From Rhodeus uyekii (taxonomy: Eukaryota > Chordata > Actinopteri > Cypriniformes > Acheilognathidae), in assembly GCA_037043235.1 (NCBI GenBank), contig JAWRVZ010000214.1, positions 685,820-749,819 of the forward strand: a stretch of 64,000 nucleotides of DNA, given 5' to 3'. A program made the position numbers and the translations under genes. The notes beneath the pieces were generated by a model. It saw only the letters and a list, made by a program, of their open reading frames with translations, made no database searches and was not told the DNA's origin. The number at the start of each line of letters is the position of its first letter. Position 1 is the first letter of the stretch. Below are positions 44,861-57,144 of the stretch, one piece after another.

Positions 44861-47450
44861 TTAATTTATTTGGTTTTGATGACACAAGTGTCTTATTTTA
44901 CAGGTTTACAGTGATAATGAGATTCTGCAGTCAAGTAAAATATTTATGATTACATGTTACACTGTATGCCTTCCCAGCCAATGGATTTCATACAAATTTG
45001 TGCTAGAATGTGTCTCATATCACTCCAGCCTCTTTCTTCTTATGCAATCATTTTAACACAAATCAATATTTCATGTCTTGACTCTTTTTATTTGAAAATT
45101 ACCAGAATTGATCATGGCAAAAAGAAATTTAGACATGGATAAAATAATAATAATAAATTATTGTTTATGGATAGCCTCTAATTCTGTTGTGGAGTTAGTT
45201 TTTGTTGTTGTTTTTTTTGTGCCAGTGCCATGACGGGTGTGAAATCGAGACTTGCTGTGTTTTCAATGGGATTTGCTGTTAAAAGCTGTGTAAATCATTT
45301 CATCTCATGCTGTCTGGGGTTTCTTTTGTCTGCTGAAATTTCTTTGAAAGATATTTTGCAGTGTTTCGTCAGTGAGACAATCCAATAACGTTTCATAACA
45401 ATACAACTCACTGAAGTGATGTATATCCATCCGTCACAGCCTCTCTTAAAATCAAAGATGGCACTGCTGTGACTAAAGTCTGTTGAAAAGGTGTTTGTTC
45501 GTTGGGAATAAGTGTGGCACTCACCATCTAGGCGAGGCGAGCTCAGGCGACGAGCGGGAAAACAACCATGATGTGAACCGTGAGTCTGAAAGTGTTGCAA
45601 GATGGAAATTCATCTGAATGGACTACAGAGGGATTTTTGGGAGATTCTTCCGAAAACTGTTACTGCTGTTAAAATCATAACTGATGAATCTCCATCAGTC
45701 CTCAAGAATCGTTCTTTTTTGTTTTAGAAAGTCGTGGTAATTGTGCTTTTTGATACGGGTTTGACATTCAATCATTTAAATTCTCAGGAGCTGGAGGCTT
45801 AAATATTGAGAAGATAATAGATTATTCCTACTTTTCTAGGCATTTTAGAGCAAAAGTGAAATGTTTAATACATTTCTTTACAGAGAAATGAGGTCACGTT
45901 CCACCCTTTTGTTGGTATGTGCATGCATGTAGTCAGTTTTTAAAGATTTTAAAGACATATAATTCTTTATCTATATTTAAATTAAATATGCCTTAAACAA
46001 TTGTTAATTTGTTTAGCGCTGTCTTAAACTTATTCCTGCTATTGTTTTACTAATAACAATCGTATTTAAATTGAATGTTAACTGACTTGTACATCCAAAA
46101 GTGAAAAAATTACAACACAATATCAAAGATCCACAACAGCGCACATTATCCCAGTTGAAGGTTTATCATATCTGTATTCCAGGAAAATTCACATTTGCAT
46201 ATAATTGTGTACAAAACTGTATACGCTTGTTTACAGTGATTAGATTTATATAGTTACACAGTCCTGATGAATCTCACAATAAAATAACAGTTCAGTGTCA
46301 CAGACATGACATATAATTGGATATAAATTTGACTGTTGATGTCCATTGCTTCACATTTTAGTATAAGTTCATCCTGAAATGCATATGTTTAAAGTGAGCA
46401 GTCCGGACTAAGTTAGTCTGGTTTAGCCTTTAACTCATCTGTAGTCTGTTCTAATCCAGTCACTAAAACCAGTCTGATATCAGTCAGTTCTGAGGAGCTG
46501 CACAGGCCCTTCAGCGAATCTGTAGAAGCTGAGAAACAGTGTGTCGAATTAATCAAAGACACTTTAAACCCATAGCAAGATTTTCTGTGCTTCTGATAAA
46601 CTGCTTTCCTTTGTTTTATCCGTGGGAGGTTTTCACTGTGGGTATATTGTGGAATTTGAGGGACTACAGTTCAATATTTTCATGAGTTTCAGTCGTCAGT
46701 AAATGCTGCTCCAGATATCACATATCCGTCTGCGAGACGTCTGTTAATGCATCTGTGGACAAACATCTGAGAAACGTTTTTAATATGTCTGTTTTACATT
46801 CATTCTGAATCATAAACATCTTAAAGACATTGTGTAAATGTCCATTTAACGTCCTTGAGACATATTGCAGATGAGAAAACATTATAAAGAACACGTCTTC
46901 CAGATGTAAACATGCACATCAAATAGACATCTCAGAGATGTGTGTGTGCACAATCAGGGGCCCCGTCTGCTTTGTGGGAAATGCTTACACTCTGTTACTC
47001 TGGTGGGTTTTATTTCTGAACGTCGGTTGAAGATTTCCACAGAAATATCTAGTTCATTTTATACACTTTAACTCTGAAGTTGGACTTGTTGTCAGGGGAG
47101 AATAAGTTTTTTTACACTTTTTACAAGAAAATTAAATTAGTCTAAAATATTATCAAAAGAAATTAAAATTACTGAAAGAATTTACAAAAAATAGACAAAC
47201 ATATAAAAACAATTACTGTATATGTTTTTGCCAACAGAAATGTCTTTATGAGCAGCAACTTGTAAATGGTGACCATGCATTTTCATAAAAATTTGAAGTG
47301 GAAAATATTCCTTTCTGTCACTGTGGCTTTATTCAAAAGTTATTACAATACTGTATCTTGGAAGATGGAATTAATAAATGTTCTTAATATACTCCAACGG
47401 TATAGTATACGTTGACATATGTTTTCATGACGAGAAGCACCTTGACAAAG

Positions 47451-47512
<62 letters not shown>

Positions 47513-48500
47513 ACTTGTCTGTCTGTGTGTTGATGCATCATTAAGTGGTCTCAGCCCTGCACTGTTTCTGGCAAAGTTTCTCAGCATCTGGTGGGCAGAA
47601 AGCATCATAAAAACATGTACATCACTGCAGCAACCAGTTACTGTTATTTGAGAACAGCTGTAACCATCGAAAACAAGAGCAATCACTGCCAATCTTAAGC
47701 TGTGTCCAAAATGACGCACTGAACATTATACACACATGTGCAATGTAGTGAACTCAGCAGTGTAGTGAAGTGTAGGAATAACAGGGGCGCAAGTTACCCT
47801 CTGGGGTAAGATGACCCTCATCTCATCTCAGCACTTTTGATGAATGGCTGTACACCATTTTTATATTTTTTACCATTTCAGCCTATCAACATTTGTGAGA
47901 TTTACTCAGCTGAAGGTTTTGAGAGGTTTTTTTTGTGTCTCTGGAAAATAGTGATTTATTACATTGTGTTGAATATAAAATGTTTGTGTGTTTGTGGACA
48001 TTTGGGAGGCACCTTTAGTCTGTATTGTAACTCAAGCCATGCCTATAAATCATTCTTTTAAATAGCACTTTCATAAAGCAACATTGCAGCCAAAAAAAAT
48101 CATCATTTATATAGGGATAGTTTTTTTTAATTACTGTTATACACAAAGGTAGTGCATATGGCTTCCGAAAACAGCAAATGAGATGAGCTCGACAACGGCT
48201 GTCCTCATTCACTTTCATGATAAAGATATGACAGACTATTACAGGTTCGGGGATGACATGAGGGCGAATAAATGAGTTCATTTGTGTCTTATAGGCCCAA
48301 ACTTATTATTATTAGGCCTATTCAAAAAACCCTTTGTGAGCAGCCAGCTATTGAATTCAAATGAAAATTAATGACCGTCCTTTGACAGTAGGCTTTCACT
48401 CATTTACTGATTCAATATATATGATATCCTCATTCAGATCAATGTAATAAAAATGTAAGTATCAAAACTCATGAACCTCTAAATCGCTGTAAAACACTGT
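44861..48500. other. Intergenic, no gene seen
   Basis: I found no exon-like frame with conserved protein sequence. The only recognisable items are a (CT)n(CA)n microsatellite at 47453-47514 and a diverged foldback repeat around 48105-48280. All open frames here are short and lack recognisable motifs. Confidence 0.5.
47453..47514. repeat. Compound (CT)n(CA)n microsatellite
   Basis: About 36 bases of CT pass directly into about 26 bases of CA. Confidence 0.92.
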
Positions 48501-48510
48501 GGCATCCAAA

Positions 48511-48562
48511 CACGTGTTGTGCTTGTAATATCACGTGTTTCCAGTAGAGGTCGCGCATGCGC
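48511..48562. promoter_or_regulatory. Candidate regulatory cluster: two CACGTG E-boxes and an NRF1 palindrome
   Basis: CACGTG occurs at 48511-48516 and 48532-48537, 21 bp apart, and GCGCATGCGC at 48553-48562. Such palindromes are rare in this AT-rich window. No gene start was recognised beside them, so this may be a distal element or the promoter of an unrecognised transcript. Confidence 0.35.
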
Positions 48563-49513
48563 TTTAGAAGAACCCTTCAGATGGGCGTGTTCTCCATCTC
48601 CACCTGAAGGCCCTTTTTCACAGATGATTGACATTATTATATAATTTAGAGATGAATATGCTCGTTAAAAGTGGATTTGGGTGCCTGTACCTCATTCGTC
48701 ATTGTTTCTGCTTATCAAATTAACCTTTTCCCCTCAAGACCAAATGCAGGATACCGGTAGCATCTTATTTTCCCAAATGGAATGCAGAACTTTATCACTA
48801 ATTATGAAATATGTAAATGAAGGCATGCTCAGTGACAAATGTTTTGAATATTAGACTCCCCAAGGCCTTAGTGAATTTTATCACAGGAGATTGTTTCTAT
48901 AGAGAACGGGACTGCAGAAAAAAATACCACATGGATTTGAATGAAATTCAGTAGGTTTAGATTTCAAGGAGCAATCCATAAACTCTCACTACGGTTTCCG
49001 TAAGCAATACAAAACTTTAGGTGGATTAAATCTGTAGTATGCATACTGCAAATCTCCAATATTAAAGTATGCATAAAAGGTGGAGTCCTGCACCTGTTCT
49101 GCTTCGCTTTTTGGTGAAACAGTCTGTTTGGAGTTTCTTGAGCTATGCTGATAATATGCCAAATTATAGAGGGTGGATATGTAAAATGTGTCAGGTGTGT
49201 GTGTGTGTGTGAGGTCTGATAGTTTCCCTACAGCTTTATTTTGACAGAACAGCTGTGAAACACAGAGAAACAGTGAAAGTCTCACAGGAGCAGATGTCCC
49301 ACTAGATCCAGTCCCCATAAAACTACTTAACAAGTGCAGTTTGACTTTCCTGTGTTAACGTCATTTACACAGAAAGTTGGTATGGATATATCAAAGAGCT
49401 TATCTCTTTATTAAATAGCCAGTCTTTATTTTTTTATTTTTTTTCAAGCCAAATTATGTTTTGATAACGAAATACTATATAATACAGTTTTATTTCTACT
49501 TAACCCTGACCAA

Positions 49514-49812
49514 TGTTGCCAGATCGGGCGGGTTCCCGCCCAATTGGGCTCCTTTTGGTCACGTCCGACCGGAAAAAAATGCATTGGGCAGGACGATAAA
49601 AATTGGGCTAAAAAAAATTGGGCTAAAACAAGCCTACAAATGCATATAAATTATACAAATTCCACTAAAACAAGCTTCCCCCCCACGTCAACAATCGCAT
49701 GTAGGTCTCTCCCCCCCCACCCCCCCGTCAACAATTGGTCTTGGGCGGGTATTTTTGTAAATGGGCGGGTTTTTGGCTGTATTTGGGCTGGAAATCGTCA
49801 GTCCAATCTGAC
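49514..49812. mobile_element. R4 inverted-repeat element, copy 2
   Basis: GTTGCCAGATCGGGCGGG at the left and 'cgtcagtccaatctgac' at the right match the ends of 28732-28808. The interior is G-rich ('attgggc', 'gggcgggt' repeated) with two C runs at about 49678-49731. It is longer than copy 1, perhaps a fuller version. No coding frame. Confidence 0.6.
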
Positions 49813-52800
49813 TTAGTTTACATTTTCATTCCGAAGTGTGTCTAATTATTAGTGCCTGATAATGATTTATCAATTGATTTTGAAATAGTCAAAAAGCAGG
49901 TCAGCATGTGACTTCGCATGGTAAACGTGTGATTTTGAGCTGAAGATCCTGCGGGTTCAAGCGTAACAGACATGCATGCACCACTTGCTAATGGTCAGCT
50001 AGGGACGAGGTTGTATGTGCAGTGGGCAGCGTTTATGTGCGCGTGCACCGTTGAGGGGAAAGACTGCAGGTGCAACATGAAAACGCTGCGTGAAACAGTG
50101 ACAACCAGTCAGAACGTGTGTGGTCGGTGGATTTATGTGGAGCTGGAATTTAGCTCAGTGCTGTTGGAACAATGTGTATGGAATATAAACTAAGCAATGG
50201 TCAAGATCTCCTGGTGTTTGTTTGTTGTTGCAGACTGCTATAGGGCAAAAACATTTTATTTATTTATTATTAGCAGGCATTCAGACTGTGTACAATGGTT
50301 TGGGTAAATATTCTATGTATGCTTTCAATAGGCTACTTTGTTTTGTGTTGTTTATGAAAACACATTCATATGCAAGTTACATGTTAGCCATTTATAAGCC
50401 TTCAAAATCCTTTAGTCAATAACATATATGATTCTTACTGATGTTGATCTTACGGTCTCTTTTCCAAACCTACTTTGCTGTCTACATGGGCAGCAACATA
50501 ACTCAAATGGAATTAAGTGATTTGGAGAACTCTAAATAGACGGCAGCTCTATTTAACTCACTAATAGAGCTACAGTAACTGACATTAGCATTCTGCTATG
50601 TTTTGATAACATAGTATTATTAATTAGAATCTCTCGCTATATAAAAATATGATGCTATTACACAATGTCATTAATTATTTTTATTTATAATTTTTCAGAA
50701 TTTAATGCATTGTGAGTACATTTATAATAAGCATTTCCTTTGATTAGAAGAAGTAATCTTAGAAGACAGCATGGTTATGAGTATTTATGATCAAGATGTC
50801 TTAAAACGCTGTCTATGCAGCTCATAGGTTTTGGAACAAAGCCATAATTCCAGTCAGAAAACACTCTCAGTGATGAAGTTAAGCTGGAGATGTATTTTGG
50901 TGTTTGTCATAGTCCTGTCACTTACTGAAAGAGTATTTGCAAAGATGTCTGCACATATCAAACTGCATTGACTCGCTTTGTTTCTCCCTCTTTCATCAGA
51001 CTCGAAGAAAAAAAGCTAGAAAATATATTTTTTATTTTTTTTGTTCAGCTGTCACATGTGTTTTCGCTGTTGAGACTGTAGAGACTGCTCACTTTGGGGC
51101 CACAAATATTAATTGTGTATTAATAAGATGAGTAGGCCACTTATCATTTGCATTATGGCTAACATTTTATATTTTATAAGTACAATATGTTGGCTTAAAT
51201 TTAACCTTAATGCATTAAAAATTCCCATCCATTTGTATTACAGTTTCAACAAACAAACTAATAAACTTATTTTAATGAGATGCATATTTGTCAGTCATAA
51301 ATAAATGAAAAGGGCAGATTTCTGTAATAGTTCTATTTAACTGAATGTGTTTTAAATAGAATAACCATCTTTATATATTTATCATCAATAAATCTATTTT
51401 TTTTCCAATCCTAATTAACATATACTGTAGGCTAACATATGATCCCTTACATTTCATATCAATTAAATATATTACTTGTCCTATGGCTAGCCATATTCTC
51501 ACCATGTTTTATGCTGCTTTTGAATATAAATGCATTTAGAAAATATGATTATTTAAATAAACAAAGCTTTTGAGTGCAGAAATATTATCGGCTTAATTTA
51601 TGCATCACATTAAGTTAATTAGTTTGGCAAAACGGTAATGCAAGTGGATGGAAAAGTTTTATATGAAATTCAGATACATTTCAGATACTTAAATTTAGGC
51701 CCAAATGTTTTTGGAGTGCAATGCATATATTACATCATATATAGTCATTTAAAAAATATATTCCAGTAAAAAAATTATTTTTCTTTTAAATAAGAACAGC
51801 TTACACCTGGTGGCACACAATAAATGATATTATAAGTGATTTACTGAACTCACCAAAACCTTCCTTCGTGGATTTGTCTAGGTATTGAACTTCAGACCGC
51901 TGGCTTTCCAGCTCCCTTCTTTAATCATCACATCAGCATCATCACACAGATCCATATGTTGTGTTTGCTATATAGAGCTCTGCAAGGGGAAACCAGTGTC
52001 AGCACATTCACACTATGGGTTATTGCTGATGTGCTGGTAACTTAGCAACAGCAAGTTCGGTAACATTAGACGTATGTGGCATCTCAGCATCAAAGTGGCA
52101 ATTGCAACATCGCAAACTCAGTGAATATCATTAGAGAAAGGAAGATTTATGCACTGACATTTGTGAAGAGCATTAACGAGCCCGACTGCCCTCTGCGGCC
52201 GGACTGCAATAATAAATCGTCCATCTGAGTAAAACTGCAGTGCACAGAGGCACATCAGAAGTGTTTCTACACTTTAATTTACAGAGCGCACAAATTAACC
52301 ATGCACTCAAACAGCCTGAAAGTTTTACAGCTTGATGTCACCCACAAATAACTTTTTATTCACAGACTTTAGAAAAGCATTCTTTATAAGTTTTGCTCTA
52401 GAACTAAGATATTACATTTGACCCATTATTGCATATTTTGGCCCAATACATTTGACACATTGATATTTGATACATTTGGCAAATATACTTATCAAACTGT
52501 AAATGTGACAAGACGTCAGTGTTTGATTAGATTAGATTAGATTAGCTGTTTTTATTAGTACATAAAATATGCCTAGATTTATAAACAAATATTGGCTAAT
52601 TATAATTTAATTAATTTAAATAAATTACATGTAAAAATGATTATCAAATAGGTATTTACCATGATTAGTTTTGTTAATGGTCTTTGAGGATTAGTCACAC
52701 AACCTGTTCATGTTGGCATCTAATTTAATTGGTTTCAACCAAGTGACGGATGAATGAGTGCTAAAAATGTAATGCTCTAATAATGTTCACGAGAATTAAT

Positions 52801-53180
52801 ACGATTTTCTTTCCCCCCAGGATTTTTTGACTAATAGGTGATGAACAGCAAAAACATGACAATTATAAAAAAAGAAGGGTCTATTTATTTCTTTAACTAT
52901 ACTCAATTATACAGTTAATTGCATTTTATTAATTGCATCAGAATTGCTTATATCTGTTATCGGAACAGACCTGATTGTGACCCACCAGTTGAGATGAGCT
53001 CCTTTAAATACAGGTACTCGATTCTCAATGGACTTTCTGTCACTCTGTCTGAATGCATCAGAAGGTACAATACTAATTCTTTTTTTCTGTGACCACCTCT
53101 GGTTTTCCTCCTCCGCTTGTCTTCCACTCCCTCTCTTTGCCCGTTGATCTCTGCACCTCCCCCTCTTTCCCTTTCGGCAG
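49813..53180. other. Intergenic, no gene seen
   Basis: AT-rich sequence without recognisable exons. A short ATTAG tandem ('gattagattagattagatt') is at about 52525-52545. The polypyrimidine-rich stretch 53095-53180 leads into the candidate exon that follows. Confidence 0.45.
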
Positions 53181-53259
53181 CTCAACCGGAGGGGATGAAA
53201 GCTAGTAAAGAACAGATCAAAGCTTCCCTCAGGGCCGCAGATACGCTGAAGACAGACAT
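53181..53259 (+). CDS. Candidate internal exon of an unidentified gene
   Basis: A long pyrimidine-rich tract (about 53095-53175) ends in TTCGGCAG, followed by 79 bases open in one frame and then AT|GTGGGT, an acceptable donor. The peptide reads QPEGMKASKEQIKASLRAAD then TLKTD, a lysine-rich amphipathic helix. Entry phase is 1 and exit phase 2. I do not recognise the family. It could be one exon of a large-intron gene extending beyond the right edge, or chance. No companion exon was found. Confidence 0.35.
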
Positions 53260-54042
53260 GTGGGTCGTATATCACTCTGTCTGTCTGGCAGATGGATGCC
53301 ACAGCTGTACCTGACGAATACAGTCCACACTGCAGCTCATTCTACAAATCATACACTCATAAAGGCCAGTCACTGGTTACAATATTTACATTTATTACGC
53401 AGCATTGAGTCAAATACGAATATATACGAATATAATTACTGAATGCTGTAAAAAAAAAACTTTGGAGGACTTCAGTGTTCGTTTTAATGTATATGGTGAG
53501 TATGAAACCCTTGATGACTAAACATCAAAATTTCATGTATGTGTATTTATTATTGTAGCGTTTGTAATAGACAGGATAACTTACAGAAGGTCATTATCAC
53601 AAAATAAACTTCTATAAAAAACACGTAAACTTTCCTGTTCAAAAGTTTAGAGTCAGTGAGATTTTCTTTAATGCTTTTAGTCAGCAAGGATGCATTGATC
53701 AGAGGTGATCAAAGACAGTATTTATATTCCAACTAAATGCTGTTCTTTTGGGGGTTCTTTTTATTGATCTATTCATTCTTTTTATTCATCAAAGAATCGT
53801 GGGGGAAAAGCACAGTTTCCACAAACACATGAAGCAGCAATTGTTCCCAGTCAAGGGAACTCGTACTGCGTTGAAACGTTTTAGTGTGATTGTCTCGTGA
53901 AGCACAATTGAATCGATTGAGTGACTTCACGTCGTGGGATGATGACATCATGAACCAGGAGAATAAAGGTGCGCCTGAAACCGGAAGCCGCAGCTTTAGT
54001 GTCTTCAGCAAGCGCTGTGAAATGGTCAAAGTGAAATTGCTG

Positions 54043-54044
<2 letters not shown>

Positions 54045-54117
<73 letters not shown>
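54045..54117. repeat. (TG)n microsatellite
   Basis: About 70 bases of uninterrupted TG. Open frames of Cys-Val or Thr-His across it are artefacts. Confidence 0.95.
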
Positions 54118-54119
<2 letters not shown>

Positions 54120-54485
54120 AAAAGATCCCCAGCTAGTTTGAAAAGAACAGGGCATCCCACACCATAGGGTATGGGATGCCCAGTCTCATGATCCTCAGGT
54201 TCAGATCCTGCTGTTGCTGAGGCACAGTGGCAATTTTTGTCCTGTGGTTAGCAAATGGTTTTGTCAGAGAGGTTAGAAACAGGCCTTGCCCTATCTCTGT
54301 CCTCACCTGGCAGGTCCAATATCCTCCCCCGGGATCTGGAAGCATGCGCTTCGGTTACTTCCACCCCGGGAGAGGCACTGGTGCTGCAGTTATGTTGTTA
54401 GCATCAAGGCTGGGTATGAAGATTCGCCACTTCAATAACAGTTGATGAGTTGTGACTCAAGCGATGTTGGGGCCTCCTTCTATTT

Positions 54486-56486
54486 CAGGGGTCTCAAACG
54501 TGCGGCCCGCGAAACGATGTTTTGTGGCCATATGAAATTATACAAAATATATATTTGCAAAGTTTAATGTTAGTGCTGCCCGCGAGTTTTTAATGAATAG
54601 CGCTTTACCGCGTTGTGTGTGCAAGGTTCCTTTTTTCGTGCAAGTTGAACAAACCAACCAATCACAGTGGAGTAAATGACTCCCGGGGGCGGGGCATCGG
54701 CTGGGCTTGATGCAGACAGAGAAACATTTCACAACTATGGAGCTGCCCGTGTAACATCACATTTGTCAAAGCCATCATAGAATTATTACTTCTCATTGTA
54801 TTTGAAATGTTACTGTTATCGGCGTTGGATTTCACGTCATGCGGATTGTATTTTGTTTTTCCATCATTTGAAATGGTCCGATTTGCTTAAAAGTTGATTG
54901 CGAAATGATCGCCACTATCCATGCGGATGATATGTTATCATGACAAATTTGCAAATTAACGACCAACACCGATGTTCTGTTGACGATGTCACAGAGGGAA
55001 GTGGAGCTCCGCTGGGACACTCAGCCAGATCCCGCCCGCCGTCCCGCTTCAGAGTCTGGCTTGAGGCTCATCAGGGGCCACAGTTATCCGCCCCGGTTAC
55101 ATAGTCAACGGGACATCGCTGTTGGCTAGGTCGTACCGATGAACCCATGGGGTTAATATAGAAAATCGAATTAAGTAAATAACACCTCCATGGCTTCATC
55201 CCATTGTTTATATATAATAAATAAATAATGGTGTTCCACTGTCCCAGCTGATAATTAATATCCTGGTATTTTCTACCATCTACAAATGCTACGATGTTCA
55301 TGTCATCAGGTAAGTATGGAAGCCTTTTCTGCCACAGAGAATTTTTTTTATTATTTAAGTCATAATAATAAGAAAGTTTCTCATAATAATGACTTTGTAT
55401 CTCAAAATAATGAGAAAGTTTCTCATAATAATGACTTCATATTTCGAAATAATGAGAAACTTTTTCACAATAATGACTTAGCTTCTCATAATTATAACTT
55501 AATTTCTCATAATTATGACTTAGTATCTCAAAATAATGAGAAACTTTCTCATAACAATGACTTTGTATCTGAAATAATGAGACACTTTCTCATAATAATG
55601 ACTTAGTTTCTCATAATTATGACTTAGTATCTCAAAATAATGAGAAACTTTCTCAAAATATGACTTAGTTTCTCATAATAATGACTTCGTTTTTCATAAT
55701 TATGATGTAGTTTCTCATAATAATGACTTAGTATCTCAAAATAATGAGAAACTTTCTCACAATATGACTTAGTATCTCATAATTAGGACTTAGTTTCTCA
55801 TAATAATGACTTAGTTTCTCATAATTATGATGTAGTTTCTCATAATAATGACTTAGTATCTCAAAATAATGAGAAACTTTCTCATAATATGACTTAGTAT
55901 CTCATAATTAGGACTTAGTTTCTCATAATAATGACTTAGTTTCTCATAATTATGATGTAGTTTCTCATAATAATGACTTAGTATCTCAGAATAATGAGAA
56001 ACTTTCTCATAATATGACTTAGTATCTCATAATTAGGACTTAGTTTCTCATAATAATGACTTAGTTTCTCATAATTATGATGTAGTTTCTCATAATAATG
56101 ACTTAGTATCTCAAAATAATGAGAAACTTTCTCATAATAGGACTTAGTTTCTCATAATAATGACTTAGTTTCTCATAATAATGACTTAGTGTCTCAAAGT
56201 GTCGACTTAGTGTTGTTTACATTTCACTGCTGGTTGTATATTCTGTATATAACTGTGTATGTGACAAATAAAACTCTTGAATCTTGAAAATAATGTAAAA
56301 CTTTCGCATAATAATGACTCAGTTTCTCATAATAATGACTTAGTATCTCGAAGTAATGAGAAACTTTTTCTCAACCTTGAGAATTATTATTATTTTTTTA
56401 CAAAGCTTTTTTAGTGGAATACTTGCCCAGCCTCACCCAGACTCTGCCTCCTGCGGCTCCCAGGTCATTTGGATTTGAGACCCCTG
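54486..56486. mobile_element. hAT element with 8-bp target duplication and internal satellite
   Basis: The ends CAGGGGTCTCAAA and TTTGAGACCCCTG are perfect inverted repeats of the Charlie/SPIN-like hAT type. TTCTATTT directly flanks both sides (54478-54485 and 56487-56494). About half of the 2001-bp element is a tandem array (55355-56385). The left internal part (54486-55300) has no intact transposase frame. It interrupts a composite repeat that itself splits an R1 copy. Confidence 0.85.
55355..56385. repeat. Tandem 'ctcataataatgacttagttt' satellite with 125-bp higher-order unit
   Basis: Units of about 20-21 bases (CTCATAATAATGACTTAGTTT and variants) repeat across 1 kb. The variant 'aattaggactta' starts at 55781, 55906 and 56031, an exact 125-bp spacing, so about six monomers form a higher-order unit present about three times. 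Near 56215-56285 the array is interrupted by 'gtgtatgtgacaaataaaactcttgaatcttgaa', resembling the 3' end of an L2/CR1-type retroposon. Confidence 0.85.
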
Positions 56487-57144
56487 TTCTATTTGATCCT
56501 CACACTAAGGTGTTCAGGTAAAAAATAAATTAATAAAAATAAAATTAGGGCACGGTTATGGGACACTGAATTGGAGGAGGCGCTTGCAAGCTACCTCACC
56601 CCACTATCTTCATTATCTCCTTTCTCGGTCCCGACAAGCCAGTTGGAGGCTGTGAGCCAGCGCCTCATAGCCCCACTCCGTGCCACTCACGAATACCCCA
56701 TCACCCCCTCAGAGTGACGAGGGGTCAGAACGACAACCTCAGGGTATCGTTCTGCCATACCCTGGGAAAGTGTTCCCCTAGCGTTTCGACACAACGTCTT
56801 GTTCCCTCTTAGGGAACTAGGGTTATATATGAAACCTGAGACGCTTTCAACATTGATGATAATAAGAAATGTTTTTAAGCAGCAAATCAGCTCATTGGAA
56901 TTATTTCTGAAGGATCATCTGACACAGAAGACTGGAGTAATGATGGTGAAATTTCGAAATTTGCCTAATATATACTGGGGACATAAAGCACTTCTTTAAA
57001 AAAAACTGTTTTGATGTAAAGTATATTTTTGGTCACTTAGAACTTTGAATAATCAAAGATATTAGCAACTTTTACTAAAAGATATTAGCAACTTCCTACA
57101 TTTTTCAAATAAGTATTTGTACTTTTTACTCCGATACTCCAATA

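Larger units (their letters stand above)
53640..57120. repeat. R1 transposon split by a ~3-kb composite insertion
   Basis: The left half (53640-53850: 'gttcaaaagtttagagtcagtg', 'gtttccacaaacacatgaagcag') and the right half (56841-57120: 'tttcaacattgatgataataagaaatg', 'agactggagtaatgatg') are consecutive parts of one R1 element. The insertion has ends '(c)ccagtcaagggaactcg' and 'ccctcttagggaactagggtta', inverted 'agggaact' motifs I recall from another fish repeat. It contains a TG tract and a hAT element. Confidence 0.6.

Noticed and set aside
49890..49970. tRNA-like sequence ('gatcctgcgggttcaagcg')
   Set aside because: It resembles a B box, but no convincing A box, acceptor stem or anticodon arm could be paired; at best a decayed tRNA-derived fragment.
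52907..53302. 131-codon minus-strand frame
   Set aside because: It is the antisense of the pyrimidine-rich tract and candidate exon on the plus strand, giving a Lys/Arg/Gly-rich artefact.
55286..55606. 106-codon frame rich in SHNN repeats
   Set aside because: It is a translation of the tandem satellite.
55355..56385. Regularly spaced short repeats that could suggest a CRISPR array
   Set aside because: Units are contiguous with no unique spacers, the host is a vertebrate genome, and the array sits inside a hAT element.
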